Assembly: GCF_030253575.1 (NCBI RefSeq)
Contig: NC_080567.1
Location: forward strand, 29,586,501-29,650,500
Length of the DNA stretch: 64,000 nucleotides
Direction: 5' to 3'
Origin: Rhododendron vialii
Lineage: Eukaryota > Streptophyta > Magnoliopsida > Ericales > Ericaceae
Position numbers and translations under genes: made by a program. Below, piece after piece: positions 23,650 through 36,666 of this stretch. Below the pieces are notes generated by a model that worked only from the letters and a program-made list of their open reading frames with translations, ran no database searches and was not told where the DNA came from. Position 1 is the first letter of the stretch. Every line of letters starts with the position of its first letter.

Positions 23650-24308
23650 TGATACCCTCAGTTCAATCAAAGCTTAGTTTTGGTCATGTTTGTCTTTGTT
23701 GGGAGTAGATGATTTGTGCTCTTCTATTAAAAATGTTTGAGGTAACTTTAGTATTTTGAGGATTCAAGGACGTAACATTGTGGGTTTTGTTTCTCATTCC
23801 TGTTGAGCTTTGGAACTTACGTATATGGTTTTCTTGATCAAGCATTTCTCATCTGTTGGAACTAAATCAACTGGTTATTCTGGTCAACCCAAGGCCCAAT
23901 GGGTTGGCCCGGTATTCTTTGGAACTATTAGGGGTTTGCTCCCTCCTAATGTGCACAAAGCCTCCTAGGTGTTTTCAACTCTTTTGGGACAAGTTCATAG
24001 ACCGGACACCTGAGTTATCAAAAAACTGGTTACTCTGGTCTGAGCATTTTTTGTGGTTTTCCTGCTAGAAGAAAACATCAGTAGATTTTTGAATTTCTAG
24101 TTCAACTACGAATGGGCAAACAAAGGCCACGTCAAAGCCATGAAAGCCATAGTGGATATGGAGTTGGAATGAGGGCTGGGACAGTCTACAACGATAGTTG
24201 GCATGACTTTAGAGAAAAATCAGATTTAGTTAGTGCCTAGGTTGAAGATGGGGGGCATATTTAGGATTAGGGAAACATGTTTAACGGGTATGATTCAGAT
24301 TGGCCGTT

Positions 24309-24418
24309 GATTTTGCCACTCCTTTTTTTGTCAACGCCACTCTTCTGCAAGTGTATTTTTGGTGCAAAATTACACTTGCGGGGGAGTGATATTAACAAAA
24401 AAAGGGAGTGACAAAATC
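24309..24418. mobile_element. Palindromic MITE, GATTTTGCCACTCC ends
   Basis: GATTTTGCCACTCCTTTTTT at the left and GGGAGTGACAAAATC at the right are inverted. Inside, GCAAGTGTA pairs with TACACTTGC, so almost the whole 110 bp folds into a hairpin. Related copies are at 25485-25566 and, partly, near 1266-1318. Confidence 0.65.
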
Positions 24419-25484
24419 ATTTCCCTCAGATTTAGGCATATTATAAAAAGGATGATTCAGAAATGCAAGTATGTTTGGAACATGTAAAATGAAATTGAGA
24501 ACAAATAATTAACACGGAAAGTGTAAAGAAAAAAAGTTTGCTTTTTTTTTTTTAGCTCAAGTGTTTGAGTTAACATACACGCACTTCAACTAATCTTGTG
24601 GAGATCAAATCCACGGTCAACTAGTGCATATTTGCTATTTTCTCATGTCTTTTCTTCTAAAAAGAACGTAAAAACAAGATTTCCTTCTACTTCCAAAGTC
24701 CAAACCTTATGCTCCGGTAAGTGTGGGGAATAGTGCATTCTGTTGGAATTTTTTTCGCAACGAAATTAAAATTCTTGTTTTTAGGATTTATTTTAGAGGA
24801 AATTGGTTTTCCGCAAGAAAGTTATTAAAACTATAAAGTCTTCGTTCATTGACCATTTTTGGAAAATAATTTTTACTCTTTGCACGATTCTTAATAAGTT
24901 TCTCTATCTATCACTCCACTCATTAAATCAAAAATATTTGGGTAACTGGAGATTTGGAAATATAAATAATAAAAAAAGGAATTTTCCCTCTTTCCGAAAC
25001 TCGCGTTTATTTTCGTTTCGGTTTGACTTTAACCACGCGCCTTGGAAATGGAGGTTTGTCTCCTATATACATCGCATGTTCGAGTTGCGAGGTTTTCCTT
25101 CCAAAAAAACAAAATTTACGAGGTTGACTTTAACTCAAAACTCATTTAGTATTTCATAATTCGCTTTCTTTTTTTCAAATATGCAAACGGATTTGTCAAT
25201 ACAATGATACATCAGCGGGTTAGCGGAAGTTAATAGGTTTCTAATAGGTTTCTTCATACAGTATATGATTTCAGAAGTTATCTAAAATCCTGAACAATAC
25301 CACACATTCACTGTTGGGCTCAAACCTTTGTGTTAGATTTTCGGATATTCTCAAACCTTTGTCTTAGATTTTCGGATATTAGATTCGAGCAATTTTGAAC
25401 AAAGATCGGAATTCGAAATTGCTCTATGGACAGACCTAGCTAGTACTAGTATTTCATAAATTGATTGCTATTTTTAATGGAAAT

Positions 25485-25566
25485 GATTTTGTCATTTCTT
25501 TTTTTAATTGTCATTCTCTTACAAGTATATTTTTTGCAACGTTAAAAAAATGGAGGTGACAAAATC
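25485..25566. mobile_element. Palindromic MITE, second copy
   Basis: TGATTTTGTCATTTC at the left and GGAGGTGACAAAATCA at the right are inverted, with central CTTACAAGTATA as in the 24309 element. It lies about 290 bp upstream of the UPF3 start codon. Confidence 0.55.
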
Positions 25567-25853
25567 AATAACCTTTTTAATTTACAATATTACTACAAAA
25601 AACCGTTCTGATAAATAAAAAAAACCTTTCAAAAAACCCCGATTATTTCACAGGTTCCTCTCTCCACACCGTTGTCATGCATGGCGATTTCCGAGTCTCG
25701 TTCCAAACTAGGGCACAGAATCCATCCCGATCGACACTACCAACGAAAACACAATATCTCGCGACCTATTCAATTCTAACGCGGGTTTGAATCGTTCAAA
25801 GATTTGGGTGTAATCGAACTTCTAGGGTTTGGCTTCGAGTTAATTTTCGACGC

Positions 25854-28800
25854 ATGAAGGGCTTGTTAGATCGAACAAAGGTTGTGGTACGGCACCTTCC
25901 GCCGTCCATGTCGCCGTCGGCGTTCGCGGAGCAAATCGACGGCCGTTTCACTGGACGCTACAATTGGGTCGTTTTCCGTCCTGGCAAGGACAGGTTAGGT
26001 TTTTTTTTTTTTGGACCTGTATTTAATGTACGTGCTTTTGTAACACTAGTATGGAGCTTGATATATGCTTAATTAGAGTTGTAATTGCTGGTTTGAGGGT
26101 TTGATTTTACTGGAACAGTTGGGTTGTTCTGTGCTATAGCATGTGGTAGATTTTAATTTACTTTTTATTTTTGTTAAACTAGTTTTGAACTTGATATGTG
26201 CTTAATTAGAGTTTTAACTACTATTTTGAGGCCTAATTACTCCATTGGCAGGAAGAGACCTACTTACATATCACTAAGAACGCTTGTGCATATTGGATTA
26301 CTTTTTATTTGATCTTTAAGGGTGGATAATTGGATAAAGCTTTTCACCCTACAGTATTATGTTATCCTATTTTCAGAATGACATTTTATGGCTCGGTGCA
26401 GTCTCTTGTATTTATTAATGAAACTGGTTTTGCAGCCAGAAGCGTCAATCATATGCTAGAGCCTATATAGACTTCAAGAGGCCTGATGATGTTATTGAGT
26501 TTGCTGAGTTCTTTGATGGGCATGTTTTTGTCAACGAGAAGGGTAATCCTTGAGCATATTGCGCAGAGATTCATTAGACATGTCAACTTCTGTTTCTAAA
26601 CATGGTCTCACAATATTTGTTAATTTCAATCCTAGTTTCCTACATGTATAGGGTATTGCAGTTTTCCCTTTTTCTATACCAGAAGCTAATGATACTTGAA
26701 GGGAAGGGAAGGGAAAATAATTAGAGCCATTGCGACTCGAAAGATTCTTGATTGTGTACTGTTTGTAAATTTGTTCCACGGGGAATACAGTGTTCTGAGT
26801 AGGTGCCCTCCACTCTTGACACAGGTACCCAATTCAAAACGATCGTGGAGTATGCTCCTTCGCAACGTGTCCCAAAGCTGTGCACTAAGAAAGATGGGCG
26901 CGAGGGGACCATATTTAAAGGTACCAAAATGGTCATTTGTTTGCGGATTGCCTGCAATGGTTATGCCACCATTTCTTGATTTTCTGTAACAATTGCTTTT
27001 CTTGATGAATTTTAGATCCGGACTATACGGAATTCCTTGAATTTCTTGAAAAGCCGGTCGAGAATCTTCCGAGTGCGGAGATACAATTGGAGAGAAAGGA
27101 AGCAGAACGAGCTGGTTAGTTAGAACTCGGAACTTTGCTGTAATGTCGTCATCATGTATTGAACCCAAATTGGAGTGAGAAAGCGGCCACAGGCCCACAA
27201 ATGGCATGAGAATAAAAAGTTTGCTGTTTTTTTTTCCTCTCTTAATTTTTGTAGGTGCTGCTAAGGATACACCAATAGTCACACCTCTAATGGATTTTAT
27301 TCGTCAGAAAAGAGCAGCCAAGAGCGGAACTCGGGTAGCTATTACTTTACTAACTTTTATTGATGTATTCTATACATTGTATGAAGAAGGATTTTGATGT
27401 GTCTCGGACCCGTTGTTTGGTGTCTGCTCCTTGCTAATATCTGGTATGCACATTGTTTTTTAGTGGGTAATCCTCGAATACAATCTACACCTGAGAACAA
27501 CATGGTTCTCTTAGCGCTTACGCATTGCATTTTTGTGTTTGAACTTTTTTGGCTTGACAGATCTGAATTTTTGTACTGTGTAGTGTGTAGTGAATGGTTG
27601 CTTAATGTTGAAGTATTGGTGGACATGCAATATGTGGAATTCCTGCTTGTTCGATGTCTTAAAATGTTTCACTTACTTACACAGTATGTAATTTTGACAG
27701 AGATCTTTGTCTAATGGGAAACCGGTCAGAAAAATTGCTGGAGTGTCGTCTGGAAATCCTAGTTCATCATCGAGACGAGGTTCCGACAAGAGGATGATTT
27801 CTACCACCATGGTACTCGTGTTTATTAACACATTTGGCTTCTTTATTATGGAAAAAGCAATTAATGCCTATGCTACATCATCGTTTATTGATCGTGAGAA
27901 GTTGCAATGTCATAGTTTTGGACCGCATAAGGGTTGCTTTTCTAAAGTTTATGCTCGGAATGGCCTATTGTGGGCGCTGTTTCTGTTCTTTTTTTGTTTT
28001 CCACAAATAGTGATGGTTGGGACATCTCTATGCATGCATCTGTTACTTGTACATTCAATTTTCAATGTTCTGTTGTTTTAGTGCCCAATGTTTAGTCATA
28101 TTTGATCATTTGTCTGCCTCCATACCGTGAAGGCATGATGGAAGTGTTGTTAACTTTTACTTCTTCCCGATTGCCAGTATGTTTTAAGAGATGCTGCAAA
28201 GAGTACAAGTGGCAAAGTTAAGCTTGATGAAGTCTCAGAAGAGAAAAGTGGTATGACTATTATTTGGATTCTCAATTTGCCAGTGTTGAAGTAGTTTTGG
28301 GGCAATCTACGTAGTTTCTGCATGCGCATATGCTTGTAGAATTATTTTTTATTCTACTAGTTGGAGTCGTCTGAATGGCTTCATTCATATCCTCCTGTTT
28401 GTCAATTGTGGCTGTGACTGATGTTGAAGCGTTCTGTGATTCGCTACGTTGGGAGAGTAACATTTCCCTGCTTCCACGATTCTTTGCTGTGTTGGTATTT
28501 CGGCATTCTGTCACATTAGAAGTGGCATTAATTCGTGAAGTTGCAATTGTATCTGTTCCCTCTTCTTGATGCTTACAGGAAGTGGCATTAATTCGTGAAG
28601 CTTACTTGAAGTTTGCAAATATATCTATAAATTCGTGAAGTGGCAATAAGATGTTGGAATTAAGTTATCTTCAGTTATTCTATATGGTATATTGAATTAA
28701 GATAAGTTTGTGATCAAGTAGAATCTTTAAGTGCATGTCCTCCTTTTCTTCGGGTGTTATATTCCCTGCTTTGCCCCTTAGAAAATCATCTACTATGATG

Positions 28801-31800
28801 GGGAACATTCCTTTGCTGCTGGAGGGAAAAATGCTGATGGAGATTTGGCCATGTTAGACTTCTCATTTGATTGGACTCTATACGTTTTCGGGGTTTAAGG
28901 AACTATGAGGTGTTGTCTGCTTATAGTATAGAATGTCCCTATCGGGTCTAATTAGCTTTTGGAAAGTGGAGTTTTCCACAACAATGCCAACCTCAATTAT
29001 TAAAATGTCAGATATATCTTCTATTCAGAATGTGTGAGAGGAAGGAAAGAATCGAGAGATAATTGTCTTTAAAAGGGAACCATGCCATTTAGTGCTTCTT
29101 TTGTTTGAATGTCATTGTGAATTATTTGTCATTCTCCACCATTTGTTTATTCGGATTAAGAGTTTCATGAATATGTTTCAGGAATTACTGGAAGCACTGA
29201 TACTGGGAAGAAGAAAATCTTGCTTTTGAAAGGGAAAGAGAAAGAAATTCCTCATGTACGCCTTTTTGTTTCTTGCAAGTTGCAATCGGCCCTTTCCACA
29301 AGGGTCTATATTGACTCTAGATCTTATTCATCTCTTTCAACTTCTTTTCATTGCTATAGCCTTTGAGGGGTGCTCTCGCTCTCTCTGATAAGTGATAATA
29401 AATGTTGTATATGGAAAACTGATGCATTAGGGGAATGCTATCTGAATACAGAAAAAAGCCTATAGAAGAAGGCCCCTTAACTCCCTTGTAACCTTGTGGG
29501 GTGGTCTTATTTCTTGTTCCTGCTATCTCATTGGAATATTCTCCAGTTCTTTTGGAATAATTTTTGCCTGTTGTAGCTCATGATTATGGGATGGGTATTA
29601 AGGCAGTCATGTTACTCTAGGAGTTATAATCTATCTTATGTGAGTATTACAGTGCGGAATAACATTTGAGAAAACCAAATACTGAAGATTATTAGTGCTG
29701 CACAACTACTTATTGTTGGTATTCTTACCCCTGCTACAGGTGTCAGGAGGCAATCACATTGCTCTTAAACAGAACCAGCGACGTGAAACCAGTGGAAGGA
29801 TAATCAGAAGCATACTTCTCAACAAGGATGCGCGTCAAAGGCAATCATCATCTGTGGTTCATTCTGAACAGGAAAACCAGGCCTCAAATCAGGATAAGGA
29901 CAACAGACCTCCTAGAGCCCAAGTTAAGTTGTTCTTGAAGGATACCAATGGAGCACCAGAAACCGTTGGGAATGATTTGCGCGGTTCTTGCAGTGAGAAG
30001 CAGGAAAAACATACACGGAACAAGGATAGGCCTGATCGTGGTGTTTGGACTCCACTACGCCGTTCAGACGGATCACATGCTAGCGATGAGTCTTTATCAT
30101 CTTCTGCTTCTCAATCTACACAGTTACTGGGAGATTCTGTGAAAGGTAAGGCATTGTTTGACTATTATCTGCAAATCAGTAAATCTGCGGTGCATGGTGC
30201 TTACTTTGATAGGATACGCTCGATCCAGGTGTTTGGACTTTTCCCCTTTTTCTTGGGTTTCATATGCAAATGGAAAGTATGGATTTTGCTATAAACTTGC
30301 ATTTCCAGATGTTGGCTGTCACACCCCACCCCGGGCCAGCACTCAAATGAGCCCAAATCGACGTGAGGGTGCAACATCAACCACCAACCCATTTCTATAA
30401 CTCAAGTTCTAGCAATTAAGTTAACCAACAACCATTTTATTGATAACGCAAAACTTAACGTTCTTACAAACACAGCGGAAGTCTTAAGAAAGCATTAAAC
30501 TATACAATAAACCAAATATAAACATAGGCTGCAACTACATCCCTATCTACAATGTTTCACCAAAATCAGTCTAGCCTTCCGACATGCTACCCTAAGCGAG
30601 CGTACAACCCCACGACGATCAGCAGTGGATATCTACAACGCCTGCAAAACTGGATTCCAAATGGAATCCAGGAGTGTTTATGAGACATGGATGCAATTCC
30701 ATATTAAAGGCACAACTAAAAGATATATCTCAACCAGTCAAACAGTGAACCAAGCAATTAAAAGCAACACCGGGCACACAACCAATAATTTAAGGCATAA
30801 AGCCTTTTGGCATTAAGCCAATCACCGGGCACACAGCCAATAGTTTAAGGCATAAAGCCATATGGCATAAAGCCAATCACCGGGCACACAGCCAATAATT
30901 TAAGGCATAAAAGCCTTTTGGCATAAAGCCAATCACCGGGCACTAAGCCAGCAATCAAGTTCAATTCAATATAGAACAACATCTATGAATCAAACACTCA
31001 CCTTGTATTCCAAAAGAAAGTACAACTATGGTTTCGGTGCTCTTTGATTCACCGATTCGTCACCTATCCACAAGCCAAACATTTTAGTATAGAAATACTT
31101 TTAAGGCTTTAACAAATGCATTAACAATGTTCTGCATCAATTCAACTATTTAGCAATTGCCGAACAAAAGTAAATTCACCAATTCGTACCCAAAACCAAG
31201 AATTCCACAATTTCACACATTATCAACAGAACCACTGATCGATTCCTGACTATAGTATTCTATAGGTTTAGAGTTAGATTCCGAGACTATAACCATTAGA
31301 AAGTACACTCTCAGAACATCAATCTCAATATAAAATTTGTCCTAAACGGAGTCCGAATGACCAAGATACGCTCAAATAAAGTTACACATCTAAAACAGAA
31401 AACACAGTTCCAGCAGAGCAGTCTGCGATCGAATGCTCATTAAAAATCACACACTCAATCTTTTCCAATACTTCCAATGCCAAAACAACACCAATTGATC
31501 AAGGTTTAAGACTCATGAGAACTCATAGTCAGCAAGTATATTTAACTATGACAAAATTGATGAAGAACACAGCTACAAAACCTGCCCAGAATTTCAAAAT
31601 CACCAAACTATTAACTTCGGAACCAAAACTGATTTTGCTCAGACCAAACTAAGGCACAATCTTTACAGATTCAGAAAGATATACAAGTCTAGTTTCAGAA
31701 TCAAGAAACGGTGCGTAAAACCGATATCCGAGCAAGAAGTTATGCCCGTTTTTACAACACATGTCTGTGCTGTCTGGCCAGACGCGAATCTGACGGCAGC

Positions 31801-32462
31801 TCGGTTCATGATTTTTATCTTTTGTCCATACTACTCAGAAAATTCTGAAATTTTAACAGCACATGCTACACACATAGAGACATCTCCAGTAAAATTACCA
31901 AAAAATAACATGGTCGGCGTGTTGATGATAAAAATAGGCATACACAACAAATTCGCAAATCTGTCACAAAACAGATTCTCAGGATCAGACCAACATTCGA
32001 AAATTCACAGTAAATTGAAAATTCACAGTAAATTGAGTTCTTAACCTTTTCAAGTGATTCCAAAGCCAAAAGAACAAGCATCAAATCTAGTTCAGATTTC
32101 ATGAAGAAACCCAAGTAAATTTCGACATATAAGGGTGAGAAAATAGACAAACTCAGAGCTGTACGAATCTGTCCAGCAACAGATTATCATTATGCAGAGC
32201 AGATTTCAAAACTTCATAGTAAGATGAGTTCTCAACGGTTTTCAACGATTCCAGCGGCTAAAGAACGAGATGAGAGTGTTTTTTAAATATCAAAAAGGAA
32301 TCAAAAGCCAATTCACAATCTAAGAATGAAAAAATCAACCCATAACAGAACCCTATTAACCTGTCTCAAAATCTGCTGAGCATACACGAAATTAAGCAAA
32401 AGGGACTGAAAATTACCTACCGAATTGAGGTTTCAATCACTCTTCTTCCTCTTCTTTCCACC

Positions 32463-32527
<65 letters not shown>

Positions 32528-33249
32528 CGTTGGAACAAAACCCACCCTAATGGGTTTCTTTCTTTTTTTCTTTTTGTTTTAAAAGAAACACACACACACA
32601 CAACACCTCAGCACACACACACGGCACACATGCACAATTTTAAAAAAAATTGCACTTTAGTCCTTTAAGTTATTAAATTTAACTTTAAAGCACCTCAAAG
32701 ATAAAAGGATGTTACATTGGCGTTCTTATTCTCTTGATTAGGTAATTAGTTATGATTTTTGTTGTGTACATGTCTTGTCAGGAAGTCATGGAGAAGTGAA
32801 AGTTGATATGGTACATGTAAGAAGTGGGGAAGTCAAAACTGTTGGAAGTGGGCGAAGCAGCTATCCCCCAATAGATAATGGTTAGTTTGCCTTAAGATCC
32901 TGAAACCTATATCAAACTTCTCTCTCCTCCCCGCCTCTTTTTGGTCTTCTGTATTGCATAATCCGCCTCTTGTTGCTACAACATGTTCAGGTTCCCATTC
33001 ACACGGTGGTCGCCTTGGAGTAGCACATAATATGAAGGATGATGGCTCTTTTATCATAAGTGAGGGGAAACCCTTGAGGAGAGGAGGTTCTTCTGGCTAT
33101 GTCCCTCATGAGGTATGCTTGCAATTAGATTTTTGTTGTCTACTCGAGGTCTCAGGTTTTGATGTTTGGTCATTTACTAATCTGATTGCTTGATTGTTAT
33201 GTGAATGCAGAAACAAAAGTGGGTTCAAAAGTCAAGTGCCGGTTCGTAG
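25854..33249 (+). CDS. UPF3: UPF3, nonsense-mediated mRNA decay factor, 12 exons
   Basis: Exons: 25854-25993, 26436-26542, 26825-26920, 27016-27114, 27255-27334, 27701-27811, 28178-28250, 29182-29255, 29740-30145, 32782-32880, 32991-33112 and 33211-33249. They give 1446 nt or 481 residues, about the size of the Arabidopsis protein. Residues 5-170 form the Smg4/UPF3 RNP-like domain (TKVVVRHLPPSMSPSAFAEQ; SYARAYIDFKRPDDVIEF; YTEFLEFLEKPVENLPSAE). The rest is basic and low-complexity: SSSSRRGSDKR, then an RPDRGVWTPLRR segment near 357-368 that could be the exon-junction-binding or nuclear-localisation part. UPF3 bridges the exon junction complex to UPF2/UPF1. Intron 9 (30146-32781) is swollen by a solo LTR; without it the intron would be about 230 bp. 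All coding exons are open and the gene looks functional. The start is the first ATG giving the conserved N-terminus. Confidence 0.95.
28519..28650. repeat. Direct repeats in UPF3 intron 7
   Basis: AGTGGCATTAATTCGTGAAG occurs at 28521 and again at 28581, exactly 60 bp apart, with a third partial ATTCGTGAAGTGGCA at 28631. This looks like a small tandem duplication within the intron. Confidence 0.75.
30768..30955. repeat. 55-bp tandem array inside the solo LTR
   Basis: The motif CACCGGGCACACAGCCAATA recurs at 30768, 30823, 30878 and 30934 (spacing 55, 55 and 56). Each unit also contains TTAAGGCATAAAGCC and GGCATAAAGCCAAT. About 3.3 copies are present. The array is a feature of the LTR and there are no unique spacers. 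Confidence 0.9.
32463..32524. repeat. Long (CT)n microsatellite near LTR 3' end
   Basis: An uninterrupted CT tract of about 60 bp, the longest dinucleotide run in the window. It is followed by CACACA-rich sequence (32590-32630) within the same LTR. Confidence 0.95.
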
Positions 33250-36200
33250 ATTTGTTTTCAGGGTAAGCTTTCATTCCTTGTGAATGAACTGCTTTTGCAT
33301 TTTCTATGGATGAGAAATTAAATTGCCTTGTTGAACTGAAAAGCTCAAGCAAAAATGGATTAGTGAACCAATAATAAAGTCGACTAGAATGACTGGCCTT
33401 GAGGGGATAGGAACTTAAAGAAATGGGAAATGTATTTGCGTGTTCATCAGAAGGAAGTGTTTGGGAAGATAGCTAAATTGGAAGAAACTAATATGCGACA
33501 GAAATCAGGAGAGTCGTGACTAAAGGAGGTGGGGTACTTGTTTTCCCCCAAAGCATGGCAAATACTCTCAGTCCGTGCAATCTTATAGGAATCATTCGAG
33601 ATGGGAATGCTCTTTGACTAGATAGGAGGCTATTAAATATTAAAAAGAAGGTTGCTGTGAGGAGCTTTATTCTGGATGTGCAAGTTGTTGGCCTAGGTTG
33701 GATGTGATGGATTCCTTAAAATATCTAGGCAAGAGGCACAGTATCGCTTAAAATTCGTGCATAGGCCACATCCCAAGACTTGTCTCCCTTCTACATTCTT
33801 TCAATGTTGTGAACTTGCCAAATCTGCATAAGCAAACTCTTCGAAAAATGGTAGGAATGTGAGGTTAAGAAGTAAAGCAATTAACCCCACATTGACTTGT
33901 AAAACTGCCATGGCCAAGCTTCAGTAACATGAATCGTGCCTTCTGATTCCATATTGTCTGATAAGTAGCATGGCTATGATCTGTTCACTTTTGTCATTCT
34001 TATTTGTTTGTTGACTCGAAGTTCCTTGTGTCATAGCACACATTGAACTCAGCACCTCTTTGCGTTGTAAAGATTGAAGAAGAATTGGGATGATGACAGA
34101 AGTCAGAAAATCAATTGAATTCTCTCAGTTCCTTAGGAGGGGATAATTGAGCTTTTCCAAGTGAGATTGTCGTATGAAGGTCTCCTTCCCCTCAGCAAAC
34201 ATTTGGCTTTGGAAATGGCATATCTTGCTTTTCCTGTTTAAATACACTCTTTGAGGACTTTAAACTAAACCATTTGCAACTGTTTTAATCCTGGATAATC
34301 ACCTTACCAGTGACAATGGGATTCTGGCTATAATGCTACTTTTGCTAGAACAAATGTTTTTGAAGATGCACAGAATGGTATATAAATGTTTACATATGAC
34401 TATATACTTGCAAATGGCATGCGCTTGATTTAAAAAACTTGGCTCCTGTTACCTTTTTGTAATTGTGTTATTAATAGTTGCTTCTCGTTTAGTGGTTTGC
34501 AGTGAAGGGTTTTATGATATTGGAGGTACATATATGTGCTAGTGGCTGCGGCGTCTCTTTTTGCTAGACAGTTGACCAGGTGCTAGCAAAGTTTAAGGAG
34601 AGCAAAGCAGTTATATTTTCGAAGAACTTGGATTAACTCCAGGTAGCCTGAATGATGCCAGATAATTCATGTTTTTAAGTATCTGGTGTGGTGAAGATAA
34701 ATTGATCGTAGTTAGTCAGATATGGCTGGAAAAAAGGAGCAAAGAGGGAAAGTGATCAAGGAAGGATATTTGCCTGATAGGAGTATGATCGTACATAACA
34801 GCATGATTTTGACACAAGGGTGTCCCCTTCAATAGGATTCTGCTTGCAGGAGGTGCTATTATATCCTCACTCTTGGCATTGACTCAGCTGAGTCACTATA
34901 TTTAATTTCTAGGTGTTCTTTTGGTAAAGCTGTATATGTTACATAAATCTGGAATGGCTGTGTACTTCCTACATGAGCTAGCAGTGGCGATCCTTTTGAA
35001 TTATGAGCTGAAGGTTTATGTTTGGGCTTCTCTGTAATTTGCATTTGGGTTGCACACAGTAGGATGCAGGGGTATGCTGCCGGCTAAGCACTATATGTCT
35101 CATACATGTAGAAAACAGGGATGGACTGACTTTGGAAGTTGTGTGAGGATATTGAGTTTGAGAGTAAAAAGATTCTGATGATATTTGGTTTGGTGTGTTA
35201 TGGATGATGAGGCTGGAATGGATATGCATTGTGCCTATATTGGATTTCCTATGACAGTGGTGCTAGTATTTCAGTAAAGATCTTTTTGGCTTCATTTTTC
35301 TGCTTTTGTTTTTTCTGGGAACCTTTGCGTTCGTTTCTTCTCTGCTGGATTTCTTTCGTGTTTGCATGTTCTTCATGGAAGATTATAGGAGTACTTGTTA
35401 TGAGTTAAGAGTAAAAAGATAGTACTAGTATATTGCTAGAACGGTAAGTGAGGCGGCTTAATCGTCGTGTTTGATCACAAGTCAAGCTCGAGTAACTTGT
35501 TTTTGTGTCCTCCTTTCTATTGTACAAGCTTATTGTTTTGTTTGAAAATTTAGTAAGCTTTAAAAATGCATTTGAGGTTGATCTGTTTATCATCAGTGTC
35601 ACGCTTGAACGAAATTTAATAAGCGAAACATAGGCGGAGCTAGAGAAGTTTGCGTTGGCTCGGATTGTCTTGGTTTAGCCTAAAACCAGATTTATTTGAT
35701 TATTGCAGCACGCTATAAGATCGCGATCTCATGCGTGGTGTATGTTGCTGGTTCAAGTGAAGTTCCAATTCATTTGGAAACCTCCTTTTCCTGATCAAAA
35801 AGATTTTATTGATGTAAAAGATATTCTTTAGTTTTATTTCTGAAAGGTATGAAAACGTAGATAATCCAGTTTGATTTGACAAATAAACCAAACAATAATG
35901 CAAAAGTGTTGTTGGATAGGTAGATGTCGGATTCAACGGAAAGAATAATAGCGTGAGGTAAATATTATTTGTCTATCAATTCGCCAAGAAAAGAAGGATA
36001 TTTCCTTCTTTCAATCTTCACCATTTTTAATTTCTACTTCCATTATTTTTTCGGATAAAAAAAATACTTCGATTATTTTTTAAAGTATTTTTACTTCAAT
36101 TTAAGCCAGGGCATTTAATCATTTATGTTTACAGGTCTACCATCTATAGCATAAAAGAGCCATTAAAATTCATATGAAAAATGTCAATAATAAAACTCAG

Positions 36201-36527
36201 TATGGGTTTATTGGTATGTCCAGTTCAGGACCATGGTCCTACTCCACCCTAATTTATTTTGACAACGCAAACTGTTAATATTACTATTATCGAGTCCTGC
36301 ATCGTTCGTGCATGAAAAATCTAAAACAATTCGGGAGTAATCTCAAAATTTGATGGCATTTTGTCTCTAGAAAATGATTGGCCTATTTTAGTGTAACTTA
36401 TCATATGATTAATCTATAATAAATATACTAACTTACAAAGGTCAATGCTATAGACACAGATGTCTATGTACAAATAATTGTCTGATGATCAATCCATGCA
36501 TGTGAGATGGTTCCGAATATATCTATA
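33250..36527. other. Downstream region of UPF3: 3' UTR and intergenic DNA
   Basis: No protein-coding exon was recognised. A strong splice-donor context CAGG|GTAAGC lies at 33259-33268, 13 nt after the UPF3 stop, so part of this stretch may be a 3' UTR intron. The remainder is AT-rich unique-looking sequence with only short open frames. Confidence 0.5.
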
Positions 36528-36666
36528 TAGGACCTGTGCATGGACATCTATGTCATAACTACAGTGGTTTCTCATAACCGCAATGCTGGCAATATTTATG
36601 TAGGATCTGTGCATGGACATATATGCCGTAGCTATAGTGGTTTCTCATAGCCCCAAAGCTGGCAAG
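36528..36666. repeat. 73-bp tandem duplication upstream of the CRTISO-like gene
   Basis: TAGGACCTGTGCATGGACAT at 36528 and TAGGATCTGTGCATGGACAT at 36601 start two units that both continue to GTGGTTTCTCATA and GCTGGCAA. The offset is 73 bp. Confidence 0.8.

Larger units (their letters stand above)
30317..32716. mobile_element. Solo LTR (about 2.4 kb) in UPF3 intron 9
   Basis: The element begins TGTCACACCCC and ends GATGTTACA, so the termini are TG...CA and form a short inverted repeat (TGTCACA / TGTTACA). It is flanked by a perfect 5-bp direct repeat TTGGC at 30312-30316 and 32717-32721, the target-site duplication expected from integrase. No gag-pol reading frame lies inside, and no second LTR copy occurs nearby, so this is a solo LTR left by LTR-LTR recombination. 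TGTCACACCCC starts are common for plant Ty3-type LTRs; superfamily is inferred. The LTR contains a 55-bp tandem array and a long (CT)n tract. Orientation cannot be set from the symmetrical ends. Confidence 0.85.

Noticed and set aside
30768-30955. Regularly spaced repeats that could suggest a CRISPR-like array
   Set aside because: The repeats are contiguous 55-bp tandem units with similar sequence throughout, no unique spacers, and they lie inside a plant LTR.
30146-32781. Internal retrotransposon genes next to the LTR in UPF3 intron 9
   Set aside because: No gag, protease, reverse transcriptase or integrase motifs were seen, and there is only one LTR with a direct TSD.
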